Assembly: GCF_020740795.1 (NCBI RefSeq)
Contig: NC_067282.1
Location: forward strand, 153,188,858-153,252,857
Direction: 5' to 3'
DNA from: Apus apus
Lineage: Eukaryota; Chordata; Aves; Apodiformes; Apodidae
DNA length: 64,000 nucleotides
Within the stretch, counting starts at the first letter, position 1. Each line of letters starts with the position of its first letter. The notes beneath the pieces are model-generated. The model was not told the origin of the DNA and made no database searches. It worked only from the letters and a program-made list of their open reading frames with translations. This document shows positions 23,782-42,700 of the stretch, one piece after another. Made by a program: the position numbers and the translations under genes.

Positions 23782-25589
23782 GTAAATCATGTCATTTTAT
23801 TTTGGAGGATACCTCCCAAAAAAGGCTTCTGCTATACAGTTCTCATCTCCTTTATCACAACCTGATACCTTCTTTTACATAATTTCCTGTTTTTAACTCA
23901 TATTTTGTATGTAGATGCTGACTGCTCTTGGGAGAAGTACGGTGTAAAGAAAAGGTATGGGGAAAGGCATCAGAATTTTATTCCTGAAGAGCTGAGTACC
24001 CCAAGGCTTATAACAAGAGCTTGTAGCAGTTTATGTCACAAGCAAAAAAACATGTTGGGAAATTTATCAAAGAACGTATCATAAGGTGGGCTATTTAGGG
24101 ACTGAAATTACACAGGAAGGACTGGCAAGAAAGATGTATGCTCAGGACAAGCACAGTTACAATTAATGCTAAATATAAGGTGTCATCTCTATCCAATACA
24201 CAACCTGCACTGCCTCGCAAAGGAAAGTGAAGCAATTAGGCCCAAGGAACCAGAATATATGTGGGAGGTGTTTGAAGGCAGAAGATTTAAAACACTGTAA
24301 TGGGGCTTGGGGGGAGGGTTACAATAAGAGGTAATCTTTCCTGATAGGTTAGTTTACATCCTTTGGGAAACATTTTGGAACCAGACCAGAAAAGTCAGCA
24401 AGACCTTAACCAGGACTTGGCTGGGGTGACACCCAAAGGCAAAAAAAGCAGAGAGACCCAACCCTGCCTATGCATGCACAGCCCAGCCCAGCAAGTGATC
24501 CCCAGGAACAAAATAAATCACAGGACTGATAGGGTATTTCTGTGTGGATGTGCAGCCGCCTCAGCCCAATTCAAAAGCAGGCTTCCCCTTTCTTCTTTCT
24601 CTTGTGCCAGTGCTAAGGACAGAGAGGAAAACCTGAGCTGAAACAGTAATAACCCTCTTCTCGAGTGGAAGCCGGACATCACTCCTCCACCCAAGGGGGG
24701 CAGGGCCAGGCAGAAGTACTTCCCCACCCTGCCTGCCACGTTCCTTCTCCAGTCCTGAAGAGCTGGGTTACCTCTGTGACGGAGAGGGTAGTTTGTTTGC
24801 ACAGCCTTTTTAACCAGTCTTTGAGGTGAGGCTGTTCAGCCCCAGGGTCAGGGTATATCAAAAGAAACTGAATCATCAAACCTTAGAAGAACTCTACATA
24901 GGAAATGTGCTTGGTTGAAATGCATTGCTACAAGAACAGGGAGGGAGAGACGGGACACATGCACACATTGGGAAAGGGTCTCTCTCAGCTTTGCACAGCT
25001 TCTTGCCCCTATTTATCATATCAACACACAGACAACACTTTGTCTTTTAGAGTGAGAGATGTGGGCTAAACACTCCATCACAACAAACTGAAAAATCTCT
25101 GCTGCTTTTACTTGGATGTGGGAAATGTTTGCTTGCTTTTAAATATAAAACTAAAGATATATTTGTGAACCTAATGTTGCTTTCATGTGGGAGCCTTAGC
25201 TGAACACAAAAGATTACATTGTGCAGCTAGAATGAATAGGGCACCTAGGATTAAAGAGAGTTTATTTACCCACAAATGAAATAGCAGAGATGATGGCAGC
25301 CTCTGGTACTTAAAAAAAAAAATCAAACAACAATCAACAACTAGTTTAGTGAGCACTGGAAATAACAAATTTGCATCTCCTGTCTACTTAGGTATTGTTG
25401 ATTGACTAGGGTGTCCAAGATGGCATGAACTTCATTTGAAACTTTTAATACAGATCAGGCACTTAAGACTGTTTTCACTTTTATGGAATATCTGAAATTT
25501 AATAAGGCCCACGTTGTAACTTTCCCTGTTGGGAACTATGGTAGGGTCTCTTTTGGCTCTCAGGCCATTCATTTTTACAAAAATCTGTA

Positions 25590-25690
25590 GGGGTGTAATT
25601 TCACTTCTACCAAACTTTTTTGGAATCAGCCAGTGGGGTCAGAAGTTATTAGAGAGATGGACAGACAGACAGATGCAGACACTCTGACCA
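25590..25690 (+). repeat. Possible interspersed repeat end with (GACA)n
   Basis: The phrase GAATCAGCCAGTGGGGTCAG followed by AAGTTATTAGAGAGATGGAC and then AGACAGACAGA resembles the 3' ends of some old retroposons whose tails read ..CAGTGGTTCAGAAGTTAT..GACAGACAGACAG. I cannot name the family. It may simply be a short GACA microsatellite in unique DNA. Confidence 0.35.
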
Positions 25691-26303
25691 TGTAAGCCTC
25701 ATTTCCATCAGAAATCAGGCTAAAAGAACCTATATTGAAAGTAATTTTTAAAGGGGGCTTGATAGGCAGAGGAGTAGAGCTCTGCAAAGTACCTTTTCAA
25801 ATTGTAAGTGAATTTCACACTAGGAAAAGCTATTGATGACAGTCTGGAATACTAAAATTTTCCTCTCTATGAGAGAAACAGCACAGGATGAGCTCTGGTG
25901 CTCCACCTCATCCTTGGATTTTGAAGCCAACAGACACTGAGCACAGGTGATTGCTTACGGAGAGGAGACAAAGAGCAGCTCCAGCAGCTCTGTCCCTACA
26001 GTTTTTTTGTGCATGTGAACACTTAGGGCTAATCACGTTAGGTAAAGTGCTGAAAAAGCCTCTGAATGTTTGTATTTCACCACTGTCTTGCCTTTATCCC
26101 CGCTTCCTCGCTCATCCTCGCCAGCTCTGTCCCTGGGCTGCAGGGGGGAAGCTCTTTACGCTTTGTGTAGGCACCGCCAACCGCAGTGGGGCTTGAATCT
26201 CGGTTAGGGCCCCTAGCAGCTACTGCACACCACGCGAAACTCGTAATTTAACATCACAGCCCCTAGTCTCTCTGCTGCGACGCGTGTATCGAGCCGGGGT
26301 TAG

Positions 26304-31313
<5,010 letters not shown>

Positions 31314-34300
31314 TAAATACTGAATTATTACCTGCTGCAGGTCAGTGGCCTTTTTCAGTTGTGATGAATCTCTGAACTCACTTGTACAGCAAACACATCT
31401 CTTCCTTCCTACAAGTCACATGACAGCACTTAGACAGGGGTTAGTGGAACAGAGAGGGATAAGGGAGTGACTTGCTAATACAAAAGGAAAGAGAAGGGAA
31501 AGATTTGGAGTTTTTGCATTTCACCTGAAACAGGGGTCTGTGTCGTTTCTTGGTTCTTGTGACATACAAATTTCTATTTGAGAAGAAAATTGAAGAAAAT
31601 TCCTGTGGGTCCCCTATGCAAGGATTCAGGCTGGAGTCCACAGTAGCTCTTCTGAGTTGTTTGCATGGATCCCAGTTATAGGACACATATACTCTGAAAT
31701 CAAGACTTTTCTACCCAGCAGAGACAATCTGTGAGCTTCTGGTCCTCTGCCTGAGAATGTAAGGGACTGAGTAGCACAGCTGCTCCCCAGTTCTGTATCA
31801 GAGTATGCCTTCATGTAGTGCATGCAGCACAGAAGGGTAGTTAGCCTAGCTTGGCTGACAGAAGCAGCCTCAGTAGGATCTCATTCCGTTACATACAGAC
31901 TGAAATTCTTTGTGTGTTTATAGGTAGCATTGTATTCCCTGGGATTTTTTTTTTCATGTTTTTAAGTCACTGTCACTACTACAGACTTGTTCCCAGTACA
32001 GAAAATGTTGCTAGGTTGGAAACAGCCTATGGGATACCAGACTTGCCCCTCTTGTGATCCAACTATTCTTCTGAGCAGTGGGCATGGGGATGGAAGTGCC
32101 TTTTAGCCTGGAGGAAGGACAGATCTTCCATAAACACTGAATTAATAGTTAAAATAAAAATTAAAACCACAACCAAAACTCAAAAGCTCTGAAGGTTTTA
32201 GAGGCTCATATTAGCCACTTTAGGAGAACCATCTTAAATAGGGATGAAAATGACTTGCATATATCTGAATGGTGCTCCTGTGAACTACCACTCTCTTCCG
32301 AGTTTCTGTACTTCATCAAAAAAGACATCCCGCTGAGCAGCTTTCTCATCTTTCTCCAAAACAGAGATGGAAGTTTCTGTCCTCCGGTGTCTTTGAAAGC
32401 AAGACACAGACATTATAATAGACTTGTTTCAATCATTGAGAGGATTCTGTGGCCTAGGCTTGAGTCTCTTTGGTGCAAAACTGTGAAATCACAGCAGTAG
32501 TTCCATTTGTTCTGATACCTGTTTCCCTGTACTTTTCTCATCATTTTATCATGTGCAGGATTGGTGCCTTCAGTGCTGCATATTTTAACTCTGGGATAGA
32601 GTGAATGAAAAGGTGGTCTAGCATTTTAGAAAAGTTGCAATGCTATTGGAGAAGTGAGTTCCTTTTTGTCTGCCTTCTCTGTCTTTAAACAGCAAGCAGT
32701 CCCCATCTGCTCTGCCTGTTACCTCTTTCACCATAGGTATCTGCATGGACTTTACACTCCAAAACAAATCATCACAGTTACTAGGTCCTGCAGCAGCCTA
32801 GTTGCATTACCCTTTCCAAAGAAGCAGGGTTCAAACTGGTGCCATCAAAAGCTGGAGAAAACACTTGTGTGTCACTCCCATGCTTTCCTTCTCTCACAGC
32901 AGCCCTTGCTATGTTTTTTCATTAGGCTCCTTCACCTAACAAAAAGTCCAAATACAAGCTGAGCTGAAGGAGGTCCACTGAGAAGAACTTTTTAACATCC
33001 TTCTTAGGCCTAGTTGTTCACTATTCTGCGGAGCTCCAGCTCACAGTGGGCTGTTCTTCAACTTTTTCCCCTCCTTTCCAAGCCATCTCATAGTGTATCT
33101 TAAATTCCCCTTCGTGTTGTTGTATTCCTTTTCGAGTATGGCTAAGGCTTTAGTTAATCTTGTTAAGGTCAATGCAGTTTATTCCTGTCTATGATACTAT
33201 GGAAGGAACTGGGAATAGTCTTCCTGTAAGGGGCAACAGGTCATTTGCCTTTCAAGGAAGAGGGCCTCTTAGTATCCTGCCCAAGGCTGCCTTGGATGTG
33301 TCTATGCTACTGTTTGGGTCAGTATGGCAGAAATCACTGTGTCATTGTTAGCAACCAGGAAAATGTTTTCTCCTTACACTGTCTTTTTGTGTAGCCATTT
33401 TGCTTTCTTCTAAAAAATTTTCACCAGTTTGTTAGCAAAGGAATTGTATACGGTTTCTTCCTGCCCTTCTTCCCAGCTTTCCTTCAGAATGCCTAGGCAA
33501 GATTTACAGGATGGCTTTTTCTCAGAAAGTTGCAGCAATGTGGCATGTAACTTTAAGGGCTAGAGGCAAGTTGTGATCTGAGGGAAAGAGAGAGATGACG
33601 CACTACCACGGGCTGTCATTGCTGCAGGGTCAGGATGCTTATTCTGTCCTGTGTCATCACAAGATGCTCAGATTGTTCTGTGATTCCTGCCCTTTTCATA
33701 CAATGCAGAGTGAATACTTCAGCAATCCTAATACAGGGAAATTTAGTGTTAACACTGGATTTTGCTCTTTGTCTGCATACAGTGCTGGGCATTTTCACAA
33801 AATTCCTGGCTATTGTATTGTTTTGAGATGGCAAGGTTTCATGACCTGCCAACAGTCTCACAGGAGGTTAACTGCTGTAGGAAAACAGTACCTCACTCTG
33901 CGAAGACAAAAAGTTCTTTACCGACTCCAAGCATGAAATGAGAAAAACCTCATTTTTTGTCTGAAGGCCAGAGATCACCAGAAACTCATTTAAATTCAAC
34001 CCTTGGCACATTCATCCTGGGATGTTAGTAAGAATGTGTCGTGTGTGTGAGTCATATGGCTTCCTGAACCTACAGGACATGGTTTGCCAGACTTCGGATG
34101 TATTTGACATAGGAGTGTTCTTTAGAGATCACAATTAATCAAAGTTCTCATAGGTATACATTTCATAGCCTCGCAAAAAGGCCTATTTTTGTTGACCTGA
34201 GGGTGAGTGCTCTCACCACTTCTTAGATGAGTTCTCTTTCTCCTCCTACTTCTGCTAACCAAGGCCCCAGTGACACACACTCTTGCTCAAAGACAGGGAG

Positions 34301-36547
34301 TTCACCTAGAGCTCCAGGCAAGCCCAGGGAAGGAGTTATGTGCAGAAGTTCACCTTCATCTTAAATTTTACATTCACTTTCCTAAGACATAAGGAGTTAC
34401 TCCCCTCACTCCCCCCCTCACACCAGGAATTCTTAAAAGTTTCTGCCTAAGGAATTTTTGGAATTTCAGTATTTCATGTCTTTCCTCATCGATTCCTAAC
34501 TCAAGCAAGGGAGAAGCTGAATGTGATGTGCTGCAGTGCTGTTGATTTTTTAATTATCTGTTAGAGAATTCTAGGCTGCTTGTGACCTTTTGAAAACAGG
34601 GGTTTACAAGGCTCTCTTTTTTTTGCAAATACGCAAATAAATAGTACCCAGTAATGACCTTGGCAGGTCAGGTCCAGCCAGCTGCATTCCATCCTACTCT
34701 ACTTGAATACCTGCAAGTTTTTGTCAGCAAGCACGCCTTTTCCAAAACTGTTCTGGGCAAATACATAGGATAAGTCCATGGTATTTCCCAGCATTACTTG
34801 TCTTCTTCCATATTGTGGCTGCTTTTCTGTCCCTGTTTAAGATGAGCACCTACCACCTGGATGTCTCTGCCCTGGATGTCTGATCACCAGAAATGAGAAT
34901 CTTGCAGACCTTGAATAAGAAAAATTCCTTTCCTGTTGTTACTGTAGTCCTGTCCACATGAATCTTGTCCCTCTCTTCCTCTTTCCCCCTTTGTGGTACC
35001 TCCATTTGGTATTTAAGGTTGGGAAATAATGGGCATCTGGGGCCTCCCCCTCAACCCTATGCTCAGGTGAAGCAGTAGTACAAAAAAACAAAGGACAGGA
35101 GTTACCCTGATGTATTATAGTGACTGAAGGGATCTGATTTTTCAGGAACAGCAGGAAGGGGATCTGCACATTTTTTAAAACACTGTCAATATAAGGGACT
35201 GTTGAGGCACTGTCTTCTATCAGCTACTGATTTTGCCTGTTGCCTCTCCTTAATCTGTTTTACATCAGTTAGTTTATAGTGGTCATTCATGCCATCCATC
35301 CCAACTTGAAATAAAGATCCCTGCTTGCTTTGCAATGTAGATATCAGTGGTTGTTCTTAGAAGAGAGGTGCACACAGGATTCTCTGGTGGAAGTCCTTGC
35401 GATGCTTCTCTTTAGGGTCTGTCTTGTGTATCCCTACTCAACCTCAGTTTGTGAGGACTGCTGCCCAGATCTTTCAAGTGAAAATTAAGTGTCAGTCAAA
35501 ACAGAACCTATTACTGACTTTCTAAACTAGGTCTAGTTTAACCTTCTGTGGATTCACAGTGAGGTTTAAAAGTGTGTCACAGTAAAGCAAGAAAGACTGC
35601 CTCCTTCACTGTTTGCATTAGGATGCTCTGTCAGGCTTGACTGTAACCAGTCCATATTAAGTTGCTGCCAGGGAGACATTAGTCACTCCTTGTGATGAGG
35701 AGTGGTGCAAGCCTGTGTAAAGGAGATGTGGAAATTTTATGCAGACTGCTGCTTCCATAAGCCAGGATATGACAAACCTTAAGCAGGCTTCTGCAAGAAT
35801 ACAGATCTGGAGGGGGTCGCTTCTATTTGGTGAACTAACTGATCTTCTACCCAAAATATTTCTTAGTACTGTAACATTAGTTCCCCCCCCAAAGTGGCTG
35901 TAAACTCACCTCATTTATATTTGCCTTTACTCTTCTGTTGTTATATAGTCTTCAGTATATGAAAGCAGGCTTGTTCCTCCTGCGTACAGCTTGATAGATC
36001 AGTCTACAAATGCTCCAAGATCCTTCAAGGCAGAAAACATTATACAAATAACTTGTTAAGTGACTCGATGTTTATATGACTTTGTGCTTGTTTTCTGCAT
36101 TTCAAGATGTATTTATGCACTCTAATGCCTACTTTGTTCAAGGAGGTTTATGTGTTCAGCTGTTTGGTTCTATCCCCTCTGTGCCTTTCTAAGTGTCAGT
36201 TACTGCAGAAATTCAAATGTGCTTTTTTCCACCAAAAGAAGGTGATATAACGTACAAACACAATAAAATCACAGTTGTTACATGCTAAGAAACTTTCTGC
36301 TCACACAGGCTGATACTTCTTGTTTCACAAGAGGTACATGACATGTCAGAACTGTTGACTGAAGAACGGAGGTTCTTCCTGACGCTTACAGTATTCTGTG
36401 ATTCAGCAAATCCCACATCTTCACTCAGCAAGGAAAAAAAAATATTTCAGGTGATGAGCCAGCCAACTACAAAATTTTTTTAATGTACTAGAAAGGGCAC
36501 CCTTTCTCCTGTGCTCTACCCAACCTGCACTCAGCATCCCACACATA

Positions 36548-36675
36548 TGACTCACTTAAAGGCCTTGGGCAAGTCACTTCATCTTTTTCTCTTTCAGGCT
36601 CCTCATCTTTAAAACAGGATAATAATACTTTAATCAGTGTTGGGAGCATTAATTAGTTAATGCCCACACAGGACT
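36548..36675 (+). repeat. MIR SINE, sense
   Basis: GGCCTTGGGCAAGTCACTTC, then CTCATCTTTAAAACAGGATA and ATAATAC follow the MIR core in order (consensus CCTTGGGCAAGTCACTTAACC..CCTCATCTGTAAAATGGGGATAATAAT). The copy continues with GCATTAATTAGTTAATG, a 3' feature also seen antisense near 7915. Confidence 0.85.
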
Positions 36676-36984
36676 CCAGACAGATCAAGCAATAGGTGAA
36701 TGTGAAATAGTAGTATCATCAGTTACTATTAGTCAGAATTTGTACTGACGCTGCTCTATTTTAGTGGGGGAAATAGGAGCAGATTCAAAAGGTAAGAGTT
36801 ATATTCAGATTATTATTAGTTTTAAATAGATCTGCATTCTTACATCACAAGTTCCTGCATGCTGATTTTTATAGCCTATCAATATTTAAGCTGTCAGGGA
36901 GGTTTATAATAATAGGACTTAGCTGTCTATGGGATGCGAGGCTGTGCTAGCATGAGCGAAATCCTCATGATTCTCCTGCTCCTG

Positions 36985-37118
36985 CAGATGGGAGGAGAAT
37001 ACAGCAAAGGTGAATTGACTTTCCCAGAATATCACACAGTATAGTGTCAGAACTGTGATGACACTTGGGACTATTTGACTCCCAGCCCTGGATTTATTGC
37101 TCCATATCACCATACCTT
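36985..37118 (-). repeat. MIR SINE remnant, antisense
   Basis: GGTGAATTGACTTTCCCAGA, ATATCACACAGTATAGTG, then GAACTGTGATGACACTTGGG and TTTGACTCCCAGCCCTGG parallel the antisense MIR 5' half (TGACTTGCCCAAGGTCACACAG..GAGCTGGGATT..CTGACTCCCAGTCC). Diverged, but the order is kept. Confidence 0.65.
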
Positions 37119-38373
37119 TTTAGCTTTCCATTGTTAAAGAGTTCTTACAGAAACAGATTGTGGAATGAAGAAAATGGTCTAAATTTGTGTGTCAGGGTGA
37201 CAAGATAATTTGCTCTAAACTTAGACTGGCAATCAATGCTTTTGAGTTTTGGGGATATGTGGGGGGAGGTGTTTCATGTTAACCAGTTTGGCAGTTCAGC
37301 CTCCCGCAGCCTGGACTCATGAGCAGAATTGCACTCAGTCCAATCTGCAAATACAGTAAATGCAGGCACACATCTGCTGTTGAAAACCATGTAACCTTAA
37401 ATCTGTGATTTCTCTGTGCCTGGTATTGCTTTATTACTTTAAGGTTTGCTGGCCAAAGTGTGTAAGAAGGGAGGTTTGGGGAGAGGATTTTTTTTCTAAC
37501 TACTCCCATTCATTTAATGAAAAGTTTTTTCTTCCTCTTCTTCAGAATTTCTTCTTTACTTGCCTATTCCTTTTGTTCAAAAAAAATTTGTGTTTTTTTC
37601 ACTCTCTGTTGAACAGTGAGGAATCTAGGTAGACACTGTAACTATTTGAGGTTCTTAGTAAAATTATAAAGGTCAAGTTTCACTTTTTGTTATAACATAC
37701 AGGAAACATCTATCTTTTGAGCAATAGAATTGTTTCCTCCTCTTTTCTGTAATGATTAAATTGTCCAGTCTCCTAATTTGCCCAGTTTTGTCAAGTCACG
37801 TGTTGTTAGGAACCAGAACACAAGCACAAAAAGAACCTAAGATAGACCCATCTCAGTCCTTTGCACTGCACAGGTGTTGCAAAGTGCCTTGGTTTTGTAG
37901 TCCTGCGGATGTAATCTGGAGAAGAGCTGGCATGGAATAGGGATCAGGATTCAGAAAGCACAGATGGGACTCAGAGCTTCCTCTGATTCATTCCCCTGAA
38001 CTGGGCTGGGTCTTCTGAGCTACAGCACAGGACTGGAGATGGAGGATTATTTGATTTTTAAGACATTGTCTTGCCAATGGGCTAAGATGAATAGCTGAAG
38101 ATAGCAGGCAGGGTTACAAAGATGCTGGCTCATTGGACAGGGCTATAAATTAATGGAGGGGAGTGACTTATGTAAACAAGAGATGACAACAGGTCTAATG
38201 GCAGTGTGCTTTCCTTTCTGTAGCCCTTCTGATTTTTGGTGGCTGATACAAAATGAACTATAGTCCCAGCAGTAGTGAGATAATGTGAGTGACATGTTAA
38301 GGCTTGGAACTGGCAATTATCTAATTCTCTGCCCTATTTATTGTGACATTTTGTCTTTTCACCTACCTGTTAG

Positions 38374-39084
<711 letters not shown>

Positions 39085-39797
39085 CTTCACATGGAGTTCA
39101 TCCCACATTGACAGAAACATCCTGCTAGTCTTGACAGGACAACATGTGGAAATGTTTGACATTGAGTTTCGTGAGCTCTATGCCATCTCGGAGGAAGTTA
39201 ATTTCTACAAGGAACTGGGTATTGCTAACCCATTCCTTCTTGGAATTGGGAAGCCAGGCCTTCATTCCTCCACTGTAGCTCGGAAGTTCATTAACCCCAA
39301 GTATGGTTTAGTGGCAGGGGCAACCCGTGGTGATATGATGCTCTGGGCTTCACGACACCGGCAGGATAATAAGGGGAACATGGAAAAAGAGGAAACAAGT
39401 GAGTCAAAGAAACGGTTAAATCAGTTTCTGAATGACTTAGTCACATTGGAGCAGGAGTTCCCAGAAATTGATCCACCTCTGGAGAACTTGGTCAAGCTGA
39501 ATCGGAGCCCTCAGAAGCTGTTGTCCCGGATCCAAATGGACCTGAAAAATAAATCAAAATCGAGAGAATCTATTCGTGATGTGAAAAAGGAAGATGCACA
39601 GGCCAATTCAAAGCAAGGAAAACGGTTTGCCAGTGGGCTTTTCAGTCGCAAGGCCAAACGGTCTCCAGGCTCAAGCATTGAGGCCAATTCTTTTGCCAGT
39701 GAAGGACATTCAGGAGAAGACCTTGGGAACATGAAACTGGAATATGAGCAGCTGAGCATTGGCCATGCTAGTGTTCGGAGCACTGGAGGTGTCTCAG
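39085..39797 (+). CDS. FAM83F: FAM83F exon 4 (end of DUF1669 and variable C-terminal region)
   Basis: This 713-base exon encodes residues 249-486 and the first base of Gly487. It starts with FTWSSSHIDRNILLVLTGQ and contains MFDIEFRELYAISEE, in which F273 and F277 form the F-x-x-x-F pattern that FAM83 proteins need for CK1 binding. DUF1669 ends soon after, near residue 310. The rest is low-complexity and charged: ETSESKKRLNQFLNDLVTLE, a helical segment, then Lys/Ser/Arg-rich stretches (KNKSKSRESIRD, GKRFASGLFSRKAKRSPGSS) that are likely disordered and phosphorylated. The donor is gtaaaa. Reading on through it gives another 27 codons and a stop at 39878-39880, so intron retention would produce a different tail. 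Confidence 0.95.
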
Positions 39798-42700
39798 GTA
39801 AAACCTCTTCCACCAGCGTATTCTGCTTCTATGTCCCTTGGTCTGAGTTTGGCTGGTTGCTGCAAATGTATCCAATATAAGCACCTGTGAGTAGATGCTG
39901 TTATTTCCTCTATATTAAAATGAGCAGGATCAAAGAAGAGCAGAAGTTGTACTAAATGATACAGGCAATTTAAGTTGAAGGCAATCAAATGGCAGTCTTA
40001 TTGTACAGTTGATACTTCTCATGTAAATGTTTTCTCATACTTCTCAGCAAGCAGATATGGGAGAAAGGGAGAGAAACGTGAACGGCACCTTGTGTAAAAC
40101 AGGTCGTGTGTACAGTTCATGAAGTGTACTCCCCTAATAAACAGCAGCACTATGTTCACTGTTGTAGTGGCTAGCAGGGTGCAGACAGATTTTCAGTGTA
40201 ACCCTTCCTTTCCTCATTTGGGTTTAGTAGGCCATGTTTACCGTGACAAGTTACTGGTGGAGAACAGAGGAACAGGGCAAGGAGTAGAGGAGAGGGTAGA
40301 AGTTTTTTTAATTTGTTCCTTTGTCACCTTCTGAAATAGGGGAGAAAAGTCACAAAAATAGAACCTATAGAGAAGTACTAGATCTCAGCTTTTCTTTCTC
40401 TGGTAACACAAAATCGATGTTTTCACTAAGTCCTTCCAAGGTTTCATCCATAAGAAGACACAAATGATAGAGATTTCTTGCAATTTGTGGGTTCATAGCT
40501 AACTTCTCAACATTTTAGATGTTTTGTCAGATTGAAGTAAATCAATGGCCTATTCAACCTGGTTGTCTTCCTCTCTCAAAGAGTAGTTCTGGGTGTCAGT
40601 ACATCCTGACATAAAATAAACCAGTTCCAGGAAGAAAAATTCTCAGCTTGTCTGGCCGGAGACCTTTCTGTGCTCTGGTGAATGCGAAATGCAGGTGTAG
40701 AGAGACTGAATTCCCTTGCGACTGCCGTGCTGTCAAATGTAAAGACAAAAGGTGCTGGGCCATCTCCTCTAAACTATGTTCCTCCCTAAAGAGGTTGGAC
40801 CAGATGATCCTTGAGGTCCCATCCAACCTGGCATTCTCCGATTCTCCTGAGACCAAAAAGAAAAGCAAGGTAGTGGGATGGTCAACAACAGCAATTGATT
40901 AGGTTCTTAGAAATATTTCCGGCTGAATGAAGGACAGACTTAAAAATGCCAAATGAATGGAAGAGAGAGGAAGTGCAAGAAGGCATGGATAGTTAATTTA
41001 AGACTATAGTAGACCTATTTCAGGATGTGTGTTTGGCGTCTGGGGAGGTAGAAGTAAACCCTGGTCTAAAGAGGTCCTCTCTCCAAATCACTTGTCTTAG
41101 GCACAGACAGTATGTGCTTCTGGGCCCCATTCCTCAGAGCCAGACCTACGGGGAGTCGAATGCGCGTTTCCTCTGGGAGGAATGGACCTGAGGGCTTGCA
41201 GTACCCTCTAGTGACAGAAGCAGAGAATTGCGTAATCTTTGATTTGCCAGCACTTCACTATAGATTCCCTGCGTTTCTCACTGTCAGCTGTTTTAAAGCA
41301 GACAGCCCGCCGTCCTCGCAATGTCATGATGAAATTAGGCCCAGATTAAGGTACGAAAACGATAGGTGTCTGTAGTTGAACAGTGAGGTGCTGTGCCCTT
41401 CTGAGGTATTGCGCAGTCAGGGCAGCTGCGATGTCCCTATTCCTTTTAACATAGTGGATCTGTGCCAGGCACTCTGATGCTTGGTCTGGACCATTTCCAC
41501 AAAGACACAATCATGCTATTATGTTCAGGTTTTATTTATTGCCATTGCTGCTTCCTGCGGGCTGCCACCTTTTTTGATAAAGGGGAAGGTCCAGCACACC
41601 AGCCTTCCTGCTGTGCTCTTCCTGACCTGGATGTGTCTTTCTGGGGAGTCCATGCAAGTATTTTTTTTGTTTTATGCAAATTGAGTATGACTGTTTTTGG
41701 TGACAATGGAAGACTCCACGGCTTTTGAAGTATGGTGTAAGTAGACTTAGGTCTTCTGGTGTTGTAAAAGGCTGGAGGGAGATCACTCTCTCTGTGTTGC
41801 TTTTGAATTAAATCACTGTTCTTGAGAGAAAGCTTTTCTAGTTTAATGGTCCCAAAGTGAGATGTGAACAGAAATGGCAGGGGGCATATCAGGAAGATGT
41901 AGAGGTATGAGAAAGAGGGGAAAAAAGAAAAAAAAAAGCTATCCAGAAGACGCTGCAGCTACTTAATCAGTAGCACATGCTTCATTAGGATTTAATAAAA
42001 AATTCTTGAACATGGGCATAGAATAGAGCTCCAGCTTCAAGATAAAAATAAGAGGCACTTTGCTTTTGGGTAACTGTAGGGCTGACTTAGCTTTAAAAGT
42101 TTAAGTTGGTTTTGAGCAGGTCTAGTAAAAACTGATGCTGTGATACTCTGGGTGACAGAAGGGAGATAAGAACTGGAAATGAAGGAGAGAGAAGGTTCTT
42201 GGTATGCAGTCAGGTTAGGAGGCAATTATTCAGAGCTTCACAGTTCGAAATAGCTGCCCTTACCTTTTGTAAAGATTAAACAGCACACTTAAGCCCTATG
42301 GGCCTGCCAGTGCACACATCCTCCAAAGCCACTATTAATTCTGTAGTACCACAGAGACACATCCCACCTTGCAAATGCATAGAGAGACCAGATCCACACC
42401 CCGAGTAGCTCACAGAGTAATTGAAAGACATTATTCAAGCAGACTAAAGGTCAGGTTCAGTCTTGTAAGAGCAAATGGTGATGAAGAGAATCTGAACTGG
42501 GAAGGGAAGTGATGAAAGTGCATTCTGCAACAGAGTCTGAAAATCTGGCTGAGTATTTACATGCTAGAAAAGCATACCTGCAAGTCAGAATTGGGAGTCT
42601 GGAAAATACAAGGGCTACAGATAGTAGTGTTCCAAACTAAGCAACTAAATTAACATATTGAGGTGTTATCCTAGCACACTGCATGGAGTCTGTGCTTTGT

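Noticed and set aside
40640-40790. Cys-rich frame (CRCRETEFPCDCRAVKCKDKR-like)
   Set aside because: It runs into a CR1 tail and has no splice sites or start context; cysteine spacing fits no family I know.
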